A stretch of 38,335 nt of DNA from positions 1-38,335 of the forward strand of contig CAMCES010000014.1 of NCBI GenBank assembly GCA_945873925.1, given 5' to 3'. Position numbers and translations under genes: made by a program. Each line of letters starts with the position of its first letter. The stretch's first letter is position 1. The notes under the pieces were generated by a model that searched no databases, was not told the origin of the DNA, and saw only the letters and a program-made list of their open reading frames with translations. Shown here one piece after another: positions 15,421 to 23,362 of this stretch. The stretch is from Bordetella parapertussis (GTDB lineage Bacteria > Pseudomonadota > Gammaproteobacteria > Burkholderiales > Burkholderiaceae_C).

Positions 15421-16464
15421 ATGTGGCTTTTGGGCATTGAATCTTCTTGTGACGAAACCGGTGTGGCTTTGGTGCAAACCAAGTTGGGTGAGCCCTTGCC
15501 TCGCTTGGTTTCGCAGGCTTTGTTCACCCAAGCCGCCATGCACGAAGCCTTTGGTGGGGTGGTGCCCGAACTGGCCAGCCGAGACCATGTGCGGCGGGTG
15601 TTGCCCTTGATTCACCGGGTCATGGACCAGGCCAATCAACCGCTCAGTGAGATTGATGTGGTGGCGTTCACCCGTGGGCCCGGGCTGGCTGGCGCTCTTT
15701 TGGTGGGCGCGGGAACCGCATGTGCTTTGGCTGCCAGCTTGGACAAGCCGGTGATCGGCATACACCACCTGGAGGGGCATTTGCTGTCCCCCTTCTTAAG
15801 TGCAGACCCGCCGGTGTTTCCTTTTGTGGCCTTGCTGGTCTCAGGGGGACACACGCAATTGATGCAGGTGGACCAGGTTGGTCAATACGCATTGCTGGGC
15901 GAAACGATTGACGATGCGGCAGGCGAGGCTTTTGACAAGAGCGCCAAGTTAATGGGTTTGGGCTACCCAGGCGGGCCAGCGTTGTCTGCTTTGGCAAGCC
16001 TTGGACGAGCAGATGCTTTTGCTTTGCCCAGACCTTTGATGCACCAGGCCAACTTGGATTTTTCATTTGCCGGCTTGAAAACGGCTGTGCTCACGCAGTG
16101 TCAAAAGCTGGGAGATGACCTGCCCGCACGCAGGGCTGATCTGGCGGCCTCCACACAAGCAGCGATCGTGGAGGTGTTGGTGAAAAAAGCCATGCGTGCT
16201 TTGAGCCAAACAGGCCTAAAGCGCTTGGTGGTGGCCGGTGGCGTGGGGGCCAATGCCTTGCTCAGGTCGCAACTGCAAGCGGCTTGCCAAAGCCAAGGTG
16301 CCAGCGTTCACTATCCCGAAGCTGACCTGTGCACCGACAACGGTGCCATGATTGCCATGGCCGCGGCCATGCGATTGAATGCAGGTGTGGAGCAAGCCCA
16401 CAAGCACTATGCCTTTGATGTATTGCCCCGCTGGCCCTTGGCTCAACACACCCTTGTTGTGTGA
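15421..16464 (+). CDS. tsaD: tRNA N6-adenosine threonylcarbamoyltransferase, TsaD subunit
   Basis: Transfers the threonylcarbamoyl group to A37 of tRNAs reading ANN codons, working with TsaB and TsaE; essential in most bacteria. The 347 residues match the Kae1/TsaD family: MWLLGIESSCDETGVALV at the start, the metal-binding HHLEGH (His116 and His120), LLVSGGHTQL, GYPGGPAL, VAGGVGANALLR and the C-terminal CTDNGAMIAMA. The start is unambiguous by family likeness although no good Shine-Dalgarno is visible before it. It diverges from the decayed ybiB-like gene; the start codons are 70 bases apart. Confidence 0.96.
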   Translation: MWLLGIESSCDETGVALVQTKLGEPLPRLVSQALFTQAAMHEAFGGVVPELASRDHVRRVLPLIHRVMDQANQPLSEIDVVAFTRGPGLAGALLVGAGTACALAASLDKPVIGIHHLEGHLLSPFLSADPPVFPFVALLVSGGHTQLMQVDQVGQYALLGETIDDAAGEAFDKSAKLMGLGYPGGPALSALASLGRADAFALPRPLMHQANLDFSFAGLKTAVLTQCQKLGDDLPARRADLAASTQAAIVEVLVKKAMRALSQTGLKRLVVAGGVGANALLRSQLQAACQSQGASVHYPEADLCTDNGAMIAMAAAMRLNAGVEQAHKHYAFDVLPRWPLAQHTLVV

Positions 16465-16537
16465 TTGCCTTGTTAGCCCATGACGATGTTGCAGACCCTG
16501 CGCAGCCCACCACCTGACAACTGAAAAGGCCAGACCG

Positions 16538-17704
16538 ATGACCATGCGCCAAAGCATCTTGGATTTGCCCGCCTCCAAAATCCGCGAAGTGGCCAATGCA
16601 GGCATCGGCCGCGCTGATGTGCTGGCTTTTTGGTTTGGTGAAAGCGACGAGATCACGCCTGACTTCATCAGGCAAGCCGCCATCGATGCATTGCAGCAGG
16701 GTGAGACTTTTTATGCCCATAACCTGGGGCTACCCGAGTTGCGCCAGGCCATTGCCAAAGAAATGATGCATCGTCATGCTGCGCCGGTGGACGTTGACCG
16801 GATCGCCGTGACCTCTGGTGGCGTGAACGCCTTGATGTTGGCCATGCAAGCACTGGTGAACGCGGGTGATCAGGTGGTGGTGGTCACACCTGTTTGGCCC
16901 AACCTGACCGCACAAGCTTTGATTTTGGGCGCGCAGTTACACACCGTTTCGCTGGTCCCAGCAGCGGGGCGGTGGTCTTTGCCCATGGCGCAGTTGCTTT
17001 CACGAATCACATCGGCAACCAAGTTGCTGGTGTTGAATTCCCCAAACAACCCCACCGGATGGACCCTGACCCGCGATGAGCAAAGCATTTTGTTGGCCCA
17101 TTGCCGCCAGACAGGTACCTGGATTTTGGCTGACGAAGTCTATGAAAACCTTTATTACTTGCCCAGCCACAACCAATCTGCGCCCAGCTTCTTGGACATC
17201 AGCACGCCGGACGACCGCTTGGTCGTGGCTCACAGCTTTTCCAAAAGTTTTTTGATGACGGGTTGGCGCTTAGGCTGGTTGGTCATGCCCCAGACCATGA
17301 CCGAACACATCGGCAAACTGATTGAGTTCAATACCTCATGCGCCAGTGCATTTGTGCAAAGAGCAGGTGTGGTGGCCTTGCAGCGGTCGCAAGAGGTCAC
17401 CCCCCGGGTGGTGGACCATTTGCGCCTGTGCCGAGACACCTTGTTTGAAGCGCTGAGGCAGTTGCCTGGTCTTGAATTGAGCTTGCCAGATGGCGGTATG
17501 TACCTGTTTTTCAAGCTGCCAGGACAAGCGGATGACTTGCAAACCGCGAAAAGACTGGTGTCTGAGGCAGGGCTGGGATTGGCACCTGGCAGCGCCTTCG
17601 CATCTGAGGCGCAAGGCTGGTTGCGCTGGTGTTTTGCCTCCAAAGACCTGTCTCGTTTGGGCTTGGGTGCTGAGCGTCTAGAGGCTTGGCTGGCCAAGCT
17701 ATAA
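16538..17704 (+). CDS. PLP-dependent aminotransferase, class I/II (aspartate aminotransferase-like)
   Basis: Fold-type I aminotransferase of 388 residues, expected to form a cytosolic dimer and transfer amino groups between an amino acid and a 2-oxoacid. Key features are YAHNLGLPELRQAIA near 59-73, VTSGGVNALMLAM (91-103) for phosphate binding, LNSPNNPTGW (166-175), ILADEVYENL with Asp199 that contacts the pyridine nitrogen, and the Schiff-base Lys236 in SFSKSFLMTGWRLGW. A conserved substrate-carboxylate Arg in the last domain is plausible in WLRWCFA. ATG 16538 has AAGG eight bases upstream; ATG 16544 is a close alternative. It is 73 bases after tsaD. The amino-acid substrate cannot be told from sequence by eye. 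Confidence 0.87.
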   Translation: MTMRQSILDLPASKIREVANAGIGRADVLAFWFGESDEITPDFIRQAAIDALQQGETFYAHNLGLPELRQAIAKEMMHRHAAPVDVDRIAVTSGGVNALMLAMQALVNAGDQVVVVTPVWPNLTAQALILGAQLHTVSLVPAAGRWSLPMAQLLSRITSATKLLVLNSPNNPTGWTLTRDEQSILLAHCRQTGTWILADEVYENLYYLPSHNQSAPSFLDISTPDDRLVVAHSFSKSFLMTGWRLGWLVMPQTMTEHIGKLIEFNTSCASAFVQRAGVVALQRSQEVTPRVVDHLRLCRDTLFEALRQLPGLELSLPDGGMYLFFKLPGQADDLQTAKRLVSEAGLGLAPGSAFASEAQGWLRWCFASKDLSRLGLGAERLEAWLAKL

Positions 17705-17705
17705 T
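17700..17705 (+). promoter_or_regulatory. Possible -10 element of the rpsO promoter
   Basis: A perfect TATAAT overlaps the stop codon of the aminotransferase gene, 84 bases before the rpsO start. No good -35 hexamer stands 16-18 bases upstream, so the element is only suggestive. The leader after it (17706-17789) would be the place where S15 binds its own mRNA in well-studied bacteria, but I see no structure that I can assign with confidence. Confidence 0.35.
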
Positions 17706-17789
17706 TTGTGGGCTCAAGGTACTTGCCTTGGGTTCACGCCATCTGGCATTTCCGGCTGTTGGCGCATGTCAAATTTTTTGGAAAACACC

Positions 17790-18053
17790 ATGACCACACT
17801 AAACAAAGCCGAGGTCGTCAAGGCCAACGCCCGTTCTGCCAACGACACAGGCAGCCCCGAAGTGCAAGTTGCCATTTTGACTGCACGTATCAATGAACTG
17901 ACCCCTCACTTCAAAACCCACGCCAAAGACCACCATGGTCGACGTGGTTTGTTGCGCATGGTCAGCCGTCGTCGCAAATTGCTCGACTACCTCAAATCCA
18001 AAGACGCAGAGCGCTACACCTCGCTGATCGCCAAATTGGGTTTGCGCAAGTAA
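17790..18053 (+). CDS. rpsO: 30S ribosomal protein S15
   Basis: Primary 16S rRNA-binding protein of the small-subunit platform, also forming bridge B4 to the 50S subunit. The 87-residue product reads as a canonical S15: N-terminal helix, then NDTGSPEVQVAILTARI, the rRNA-contacting HFKTHAKDHHGRRGLL and the C-terminal RRRKLLDYLKSKD. ATG 17790 is set by family likeness; the frame is open 84 bases upstream, but that part is not S15-like. In E. coli S15 represses its own translation, and rpsO is followed by pnp, as here. Confidence 0.97.
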   Translation: MTTLNKAEVVKANARSANDTGSPEVQVAILTARINELTPHFKTHAKDHHGRRGLLRMVSRRRKLLDYLKSKDAERYTSLIAKLGLRK

Positions 18054-18072
18054 TACCCTGCCCCCATGCCCT

Positions 18073-18102
18073 ACGCCTGAGTTTGTTCATTCACTCAGGC
18101 GT
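18073..18102 (+). terminator. Strong hairpin after rpsO (attenuator or processing site)
   Basis: ACGCCTGAGT (18073-18082) and ACTCAGGCGT (18093-18102) form a perfect 10-bp stem with a 10-base loop, starting 20 bases after the rpsO stop. No T-run follows, so simple intrinsic termination is doubtful. It more likely protects the rpsO 3' end or partially attenuates read-through into pnp. Confidence 0.6.
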
Positions 18103-18156
18103 TCATGCATGGAGCAGGGCAATCAGCAAAGCCACTGACTCAGTTCGAAGCTGTGT

Positions 18157-18191
18157 CATTCCAAAAAAAGCATTTGTATTTTTCTGGAATG
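18157..18191 (+). promoter_or_regulatory. Long hairpin in the pnp leader, candidate RNase III site
   Basis: CATTCCA (18157-18163) pairs with TGGAATG (18185-18191); after one A-C mismatch, five A-T pairs extend the stem (18165-18169 with 18179-18183) around a nine-base loop. In E. coli the pnp leader forms a stem cut by RNase III, after which PNPase represses its own synthesis; a stem of this kind in the same place suggests similar control. The fold is seen in the sequence; the function is inferred. Confidence 0.5.
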
Positions 18192-18264
18192 GCATCGTGT
18201 ACTGACAGTACTTTGGGCTCTGGTGAGGTGGCCTGCACTTCCCGCTTTTCCTTAGGAAACACCT

Positions 18265-20415
18265 ATGTCCCTGTTTAACAAAGTCACCAAAACATTCCAG
18301 TGGGGGCAACACACCGTGACCCTCGAAACTGGCGAAATCGCTCGCCAATCCAGCGGCGCTGTGATCGTCAACATCGACGACACCGTTGTGTTGGCAACGG
18401 TTGTGGCCTCGAAGTCTGCCAAACCTGGCCAAGATTTCTTCCCCTTGACTGTCGATTACATCGAGAAAACATACGCTGCTGGCAAGATCCCTGGCAGCTT
18501 TTTCAAACGCGAAGCCAAGCCCAGCGAACTCGAGACCTTGACCAGTCGGCTGATTGATCGCCCAATCCGTCCCTTGTTCCCAGAAGGCTTCTACAACGAA
18601 GTGCATGTGGTGATCCACACCTTGTCACTCAACCCTGAAGTTGATGCAGACATCGCCGCGATGATCGGCTCTTCTGCTGCGTTGGCCATTTCCGGAATCC
18701 CTTTCAACGGCCCCATCGGTGCCGCCCGCGTGGGTTACATCAACGGCGAATACGTGTTGAACCCCGGACAAACCCAGCGCAAAGACAGCCATTTGGAGTT
18801 GGTGGTTGCGGGCACCGAAGCCGCTGTGCTGATGGTGGAGTCTGAAGCTCTGCAAATGTCGGAAGAAATCATGCTTGGTGCGGTGGTTTTTGGCCACGAA
18901 CAAAGCCGAGTGGCCATCAACGCCATCCACGAACTGGTGCGCGACGCAGGCAAACCTGTGTGGGATTGGACCGCTGCCCCCAAAGACGAGCCTTTGATTG
19001 CCAAAGTGGCTGCCTTGGCTGACGACAAGCTGGCTGCGGCCTACCAAATCCGCAACAAGCAAAGCCGCACCCAAGCTTGCCGCGAAGCCTATGCCGCAGT
19101 GATGGCAGCGCTGAAGGCCGACGGTGTTGAATTCGACGGTGTGAAAGTAGAAAACATCTTGTTCGACATCGAAGCGCGCATTGTCCGCAGCCAAATCTTG
19201 GCCGGCGAGCCCCGCATCGACGGCCGCGACACCCGCACCGTGCGCTCCATCGAGATCCGCAACAGCGTGCTGCCGCGCACCCACGGCTCAGCCTTGTTCA
19301 CCCGCGGTGAAACACAGGCCTTGGTCATCACCACCCTGGGTACCGAGCGAGATGCGCAGCGCATTGACGCACTGGCTGGTGAATTCGAAGACCGCTTCAT
19401 GTTCCACTACAACATGCCTCCCTTTGCCACCGGTGAAGTCGGTCGCATGGGCAGCACAAAACGCCGTGAAATCGGCCACGGTCGCTTGGCCAAACGGGCT
19501 TTGGCGGCTTGCTTGCCCACCAAAGAAGAATTCCCATACACCGTGCGTGTGGTGTCAGAAATCACCGAATCCAATGGCTCGTCGTCCATGGCTTCGGTGT
19601 GTGGCGGATGCTTGTCGATGATGGATGCGGGTGTCCCCATGAAAGCCCATGTGGCTGGTATTGCCATGGGTCTGATCAAAGAGGGCAACCGTTTCGCGGT
19701 GCTCACTGATATCTTGGGTGATGAAGACCACCTGGGTGACATGGACTTCAAGGTGGCTGGCACCACCAACGGCATCACCGCTTTGCAAATGGACATCAAA
19801 ATCCAAGGCATCACGCAAGAAATCATGCAAGTGGCGCTGGCTCAAGCCAAAGAAGCCCGCATGCACATTTTGGGCAAGATGCAAGAAGCCATGGGCGAGG
19901 CCAAAACCGAGGTGAGCAACTTTGCACCCAAGCTGTACACCATGAAAATCAATCCGGAAAAAATCCGTGATGTGATTGGCAAAGGTGGTGCAGTCATCCG
20001 TGCGCTGACCGAGGAAACAGGTTGCCAAATCAACATCGAAGAAGACGGCACGATCACCATTGCCGCCACCGACGGCGCCAAGGCAGATGAGGCCAAGCGC
20101 CGCATCACTGAAATCACCGCCGAGGTTGAAATTGGCAAGGTCTATGAAGGCCCGATCACCAAGATTTTGGACTTTGGCGCCCTGGTCAATTTACTGCCCG
20201 GCAAAGATGGCCTGTTGCACATCAGCCAAATCAGCCACGAGCGCATTGCCAAGGTCACAGACGTGCTGGCCGAAGGTCAGATCGTGCGTGTCAAAGTGCT
20301 TGAGACCGATGAAAAGGGCCGCATCAAGTTGTCCATGAAGGCTTTGATGGACCGCCCAGAAGCGCCGCCTCAGTCCCATCATGAACAGCAAGATGAAACA
20401 CCCCATCAAGAGTAA
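18265..20415 (+). CDS. pnp: Polyribonucleotide nucleotidyltransferase (PNPase)
   Basis: Phosphorolytic 3'-5' exoribonuclease and core part of the RNA degradosome; in reverse it adds 3' tails. The 716 residues have the usual order: first RNase PH domain (about 15-145, GEIARQSSGAVIV), helical linker, second RNase PH domain (about 320-540, with HGSALFTRGETQAL and the catalytic-region GDEDHLGDMDFKVAG), KH domain near 555-615 with the IGKGG loop, and S1 domain near 622-692 (EGPITKILDFGALV, DGLLHISQI). The ribosome site TTAGGAAACACCT precedes the ATG. It is separated from rpsO by two hairpins, and only three bases separate its stop from tpiA, so those two are surely co-transcribed. Confidence 0.97.
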   Translation: MSLFNKVTKTFQWGQHTVTLETGEIARQSSGAVIVNIDDTVVLATVVASKSAKPGQDFFPLTVDYIEKTYAAGKIPGSFFKREAKPSELETLTSRLIDRPIRPLFPEGFYNEVHVVIHTLSLNPEVDADIAAMIGSSAALAISGIPFNGPIGAARVGYINGEYVLNPGQTQRKDSHLELVVAGTEAAVLMVESEALQMSEEIMLGAVVFGHEQSRVAINAIHELVRDAGKPVWDWTAAPKDEPLIAKVAALADDKLAAAYQIRNKQSRTQACREAYAAVMAALKADGVEFDGVKVENILFDIEARIVRSQILAGEPRIDGRDTRTVRSIEIRNSVLPRTHGSALFTRGETQALVITTLGTERDAQRIDALAGEFEDRFMFHYNMPPFATGEVGRMGSTKRREIGHGRLAKRALAACLPTKEEFPYTVRVVSEITESNGSSSMASVCGGCLSMMDAGVPMKAHVAGIAMGLIKEGNRFAVLTDILGDEDHLGDMDFKVAGTTNGITALQMDIKIQGITQEIMQVALAQAKEARMHILGKMQEAMGEAKTEVSNFAPKLYTMKINPEKIRDVIGKGGAVIRALTEETGCQINIEEDGTITIAATDGAKADEAKRRITEITAEVEIGKVYEGPITKILDFGALVNLLPGKDGLLHISQISHERIAKVTDVLAEGQIVRVKVLETDEKGRIKLSMKALMDRPEAPPQSHHEQQDETPHQE

Positions 20416-20418
20416 TAC

Positions 20419-21165
20419 ATGCGTCAACCACTGATTGTCGGCAACTGGAAGATGAATGGCAGCCTGGCTGCCAATCAGGACCTGTTGCACGCCGTCAATC
20501 TGGGTTTGGCCAAGTCCACCTGCCAGGTGGCTGTCTGCGTTCCTGCACCCTACCTGCAACAGGTTCAAGCGCTGTGCCAAGGCACGGCCTTGATGCTCGG
20601 TGCACAAGATGTTTCTGCGCACGGGCATGGCGCATTCACAGGCGAAATATCGGCTGCCATGTTGCGTGATTTTGGTGTGCGTTTTGCCATCGCAGGTCAT
20701 TCCGAGCGTCGTCAATTCCATGGCGAAACCGACGCGGTGGTAGCGACCAAGGCGCAACGCGCCTTGGCTGCCGGTATCACCCCCATTGTGTGTGTAGGGG
20801 AGACCCTGGCAGAGCGTGAAGCCGGACAGACACACGCAGTGGTCAAGCGGCAATTGGCAGCGGTGATTCATGCAAATGGGCACTGCATCAGCGAAATCGT
20901 GGTGGCATACGAACCCGTTTGGGCCATCGGTACTGGAAAAACGGCAACACCTGAACAAGCCCAAGAGGTGCATGCTCTGCTGCGCACTCAGTTGCGAGCT
21001 GCCACCTCGCAACCGGAGAGAGTTGCGCTGTTGTATGGGGGCAGCATGAACGCCTCAAATGCGGCCAGTTTGCTGGTCCAAGCTGATATTGATGGCGGCC
21101 TGATCGGGGGCGCAGCCCTCAAAGCCGCCGATTTTTTGACCATCATTTCGGCTGCATCACATTGA
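20419..21165 (+). CDS. tpiA: Triosephosphate isomerase
   Basis: Interconverts dihydroxyacetone phosphate and glyceraldehyde 3-phosphate in glycolysis and gluconeogenesis. The 248-residue barrel shows GNWKMNGS with catalytic Lys11, AIAGHSERR with His94, the signature AYEPVWAIGTGKTATPEQ with Glu165 and its mobile loop, and LYGGSMNASNAASL at the phosphate site. Its start is three bases after the pnp stop, and secG follows after 16 bases. Together with fbp elsewhere in the window it gives two steps of gluconeogenesis, though the two genes are not linked. Confidence 0.96.
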   Translation: MRQPLIVGNWKMNGSLAANQDLLHAVNLGLAKSTCQVAVCVPAPYLQQVQALCQGTALMLGAQDVSAHGHGAFTGEISAAMLRDFGVRFAIAGHSERRQFHGETDAVVATKAQRALAAGITPIVCVGETLAEREAGQTHAVVKRQLAAVIHANGHCISEIVVAYEPVWAIGTGKTATPEQAQEVHALLRTQLRAATSQPERVALLYGGSMNASNAASLLVQADIDGGLIGGAALKAADFLTIISAASH

Positions 21166-21181
21166 CATTCACGGAGTATTC

Positions 21182-21631
21182 ATGAGTACGCTTCTCAATT
21201 TATTGCTTTTGGTCCAGATCCTGTCTGCATTGGGCATGATCGGCCTGATCTTGGTCCAACACGGCAAAGGCGCAGACATGGGGGCGGCTTTTGGCAGTGG
21301 GTCCTCCGGCAGCCTGTTTGGCGCCGCGGGTGGTGCTAACTTCCTGTCTCGCACCACCTCGTTGCTGGCCGCTATTTTTTTCGCCTGTACTTTGGCATTG
21401 GCCTATTTCGGTAATTTGCGGCCTGTGGAATCCGGCAGTGTGTTGGAGAAAAACAGTCTGACTGCCCCCCCATCAATCAGTGACAGCATTCCAGGGGTCA
21501 CACCACAGCCTGCCGCGCCGCCAGCGCCTAAGGGCACCACCGACTCGGCGATTCCAGCACCTGTTCAATCCACAGCCCCTGTCAACACGACCAGCCCTGC
21601 ATCGCCCGCCAACCCTGTTCCCAGTAAGTGA
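21182..21631 (+). CDS. secG: Preprotein translocase subunit SecG
   Basis: Small inner-membrane subunit of the SecYEG channel that eases SecA-driven export. Residues about 3-22 (LLNLLLLVQILSALGMIGLI) and 56-76 (TSLLAAIFFACTLALAYFG) are the two membrane helices; the connecting loop has the SecG hallmark VQHGKGADMGAAFG followed by a Gly/Ser-rich stretch. The Pro/Ala/Thr-rich tail after residue 80 makes it 149 residues, longer than the 110 of E. coli but common in betaproteobacteria. The place between tpiA and tRNA-Leu is also common there. Confidence 0.94.
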   Translation: MSTLLNLLLLVQILSALGMIGLILVQHGKGADMGAAFGSGSSGSLFGAAGGANFLSRTTSLLAAIFFACTLALAYFGNLRPVESGSVLEKNSLTAPPSISDSIPGVTPQPAAPPAPKGTTDSAIPAPVQSTAPVNTTSPASPANPVPSK

Positions 21632-21677
21632 TTTATCTCCTCTGACAATTCAGTTCTTCCGCTCTTGGAATTTGTTT

Positions 21678-21706
21678 TTGAGGTTAAGATCACTGGCTTT
21701 TCTAAT
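21678..21706 (+). promoter_or_regulatory. Promoter of tRNA-Leu
   Basis: TTGAGG (21678-21683) and TCTAAT (21701-21706) are separated by exactly 17 bases and match the sigma-70 consensus at four and five of six positions. Transcription would begin near 21713, about 20 bases before the mature tRNA. It may also add transcription to the nuo operon downstream, since no terminator follows the tRNA. Confidence 0.6.
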
Positions 21707-21732
21707 GGGTCCTTTGTGGCAAATTAAAAAAT

Positions 21733-21817
21733 GCCGTCGTGGTGAAATTGGTAGACACGCTATCTTGAGGGGGTAGTGGCGAAAGCTGTGCGAGTTCGAG
21801 TCTCGCCGACGGCACCA
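21733..21817 (+). tRNA. tRNA-Leu, anticodon GAG
   Basis: An 85-base class II tRNA with encoded CCA. The acceptor GCCGTCG (21733-21739) pairs with CGACGGC (21807-21813), followed by A and CCA. The D arm contains AAATTGGTAGA; the anticodon stem CTATC/GGTAG (21760-21764 and 21772-21776, one wobble) holds loop TTGAGGG with anticodon GAG at 21767-21769, reading CUC and CUU. A long variable arm (TGGC GAAA GCTGT region) and the T arm GCGAG-TTCGAGT-CTCGC confirm a leucine tRNA. Confidence 0.97.
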
Positions 21818-21853
21818 CCCAGTCCAGATGTTCTGTGTGCATCAGGCCATGTC

Positions 21854-21877
21854 ACAAATGATTGCAAATCCATTTGT
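21854..21877 (+). promoter_or_regulatory. Inverted repeat in the nuo leader
   Basis: ACAAATG (21854-21860) and CATTTGT (21871-21877) are exact complements around a 10-base loop, placed between tRNA-Leu and the nuoA start codon at 21892. It could be a leader hairpin that marks a processed 5' end after tRNA release, or an operator. I see no clear promoter between the tRNA and nuoA. Confidence 0.35.
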
Positions 21878-21891
21878 AAACAGAGATTCAA

Positions 21892-22251
21892 ATGAACCTT
21901 GAGCAGTATCTGCCCGTACTTTTGTTCATCCTGGTTGGCTTGGCGGTTGGCGTAGCACCGCAAGTCATTGGCTTTTTTTTGGGGCCACAAAAGCCAGACG
22001 CCGCTAAAAACTCACCCTACGAATGCGGTTTCGAGGCGTTTGAAGACGCCCGGATGAAATTCGATGTCCGTTATTACCTTGTTGCTATCTTGTTTATTTT
22101 GTTCGATTTGGAGATCGCTTTCCTTTTTCCATGGGCAGTGGCACTCAATGAGATCGGCTTTGTTGGGTTTGCTGCCATGATGATTTTCTTGGCTATTTTG
22201 GTCGTGGGTTTCATCTACGAATGGAAAAAAGGCGCCCTCGATTGGGAGTAA
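21892..22251 (+). CDS. nuoA: NADH-quinone oxidoreductase subunit A
   Basis: Small membrane subunit of complex I at the junction of the quinone site and the membrane arm. The 119 residues hold three hydrophobic helices (about 8-30, 63-83 and 88-110). The conserved loop between the first two reads KNSPYECGFEAFEDARMKFDVRYY, shown in part as PYECGFE, containing the loop Cys typical of NuoA/ND3. It is the first gene of a complete 14-gene operon; nuoB begins three bases after its stop. Confidence 0.96.
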   Translation: MNLEQYLPVLLFILVGLAVGVAPQVIGFFLGPQKPDAAKNSPYECGFEAFEDARMKFDVRYYLVAILFILFDLEIAFLFPWAVALNEIGFVGFAAMMIFLAILVVGFIYEWKKGALDWE

Positions 22252-22254
22252 TGC

Positions 22255-22731
22255 ATGTCACTTGAAGGCGTTTTCAAAGAAGGCTTCATCACCACGTCTT
22301 ACGACTCGGTTGTGAATTGGGCCAAAACAGGTTCCTTGTGGCCAATGACTTTTGGTCTGGCTTGTTGTGCGGTTGAAATGATGCACGCGGGTGCTTCTCG
22401 CTATGACATCGACCGATTTGGCATGCTTTTCAGGCCCAGTCCACGTCAATCCGATTTGATGATTGTTGCGGGTACTTTGTGCAACAAAATGGCGCCTGCT
22501 TTGCGCAAGGTGTATGACCAAATGTCTGAGCCTCGCTGGGTGTTGTCCATGGGCTCATGCGCCAATGGAGGCGGTTACTACCACTACAGTTATTCGGTGG
22601 TGCGTGGCTGTGACCGCATCGTCCCTGTGGATGTGTATGTGCCAGGTTGTCCGCCTACGGCTGAGGCATTGCTCTACGGTATTTTGCAATTGCAAAACAA
22701 GATTCGACGTGAAAACACCATCGCCCGCTGA
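22255..22731 (+). CDS. nuoB: NADH-quinone oxidoreductase subunit B
   Basis: Peripheral-arm subunit holding the terminal [4Fe-4S] cluster N2, which gives electrons to quinone. The four ligands are visible: the adjacent pair Cys37-Cys38 in GLACCAVEMM, Cys102 in MGSCANGGGYYH and Cys132 in VPGCPPTAEALL. The 158-residue length is normal for betaproteobacteria. The conserved PRQSDLMIVAGT segment precedes the cluster half. nuoC begins 11 bases downstream. Confidence 0.97.
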   Translation: MSLEGVFKEGFITTSYDSVVNWAKTGSLWPMTFGLACCAVEMMHAGASRYDIDRFGMLFRPSPRQSDLMIVAGTLCNKMAPALRKVYDQMSEPRWVLSMGSCANGGGYYHYSYSVVRGCDRIVPVDVYVPGCPPTAEALLYGILQLQNKIRRENTIAR

Positions 22732-22742
22732 AGCCTTCATCC

Positions 22743-23360
22743 ATGACCATCACTGTTTCCATTGACACGCTTCAAACCAGCCTTCATCGCCTGTTGGGTG
22801 AATATGTTCAGGGCCTTGACCTGGCCTTGGGTGAACTTACCCTCACGGTCAAAGCCAACGACTACGCGCAGGTGGCGACAACGTTGCGTGATCACCCCGA
22901 ATTGTCCTTCGAGCAGTTGATCGACCTGTGTGGCATGGACTACAGCAGCTATAAAGATGGCGCTCATTCGCGCTACACCGATGGGCCTCGTTATGCGGTA
23001 GTCAGCCATTTGCTGTCCCTCACCCACAACTGGCGTTTGCGATTGCGCGTGTTCGCTGAGCATGACGACTCGCCGCAAGTCTCGACCCTCACGCCGATCT
23101 GGAATGCAGCCAATTGGTTCGAGCGCGAAGCTTTCGATCTGTTTGGTGTCTTGTTTGAACACCACACCGATTTGCGGCGCATCCTCACCGATTACGGTTT
23201 CATCGGACACCCTTTTCGCAAAGACTTTCCCACCACGGGTCATGTGGAGATGCGTTATGACGCCGAACAAAAGCGCGTTATTTATCAGCCGGTCACCATC
23301 GAGCCACGAGAAATCACGCCGCGCATTGTTCGAGAAGATCACTATGGTGGCTTGCACTGA
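22743..23360 (+). CDS. nuoC: NADH-quinone oxidoreductase subunit C
   Basis: Peripheral-arm subunit of 205 residues with no cofactor, packed against NuoD. It is a separate gene here, unlike the fused nuoCD of E. coli. The 30-kDa subunit signature is seen in the region WFEREAFDLFGVLFEHHTDLRR, followed by ILTDYGFIGHPFRKDFP and the end IEPREITPRIVRED. The N-terminal part is less conserved, as usual. nuoD starts two bases after its stop. Confidence 0.96.
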   Translation: MTITVSIDTLQTSLHRLLGEYVQGLDLALGELTLTVKANDYAQVATTLRDHPELSFEQLIDLCGMDYSSYKDGAHSRYTDGPRYAVVSHLLSLTHNWRLRLRVFAEHDDSPQVSTLTPIWNAANWFEREAFDLFGVLFEHHTDLRRILTDYGFIGHPFRKDFPTTGHVEMRYDAEQKRVIYQPVTIEPREITPRIVREDHYGGLH

Positions 23361-23362
23361 CC

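Noticed and set aside
15371..15610. 79-residue plus-strand frame overlapping the tsaD start
   Set aside because: Out of frame with tsaD and covers its conserved N-terminus; no independent support.
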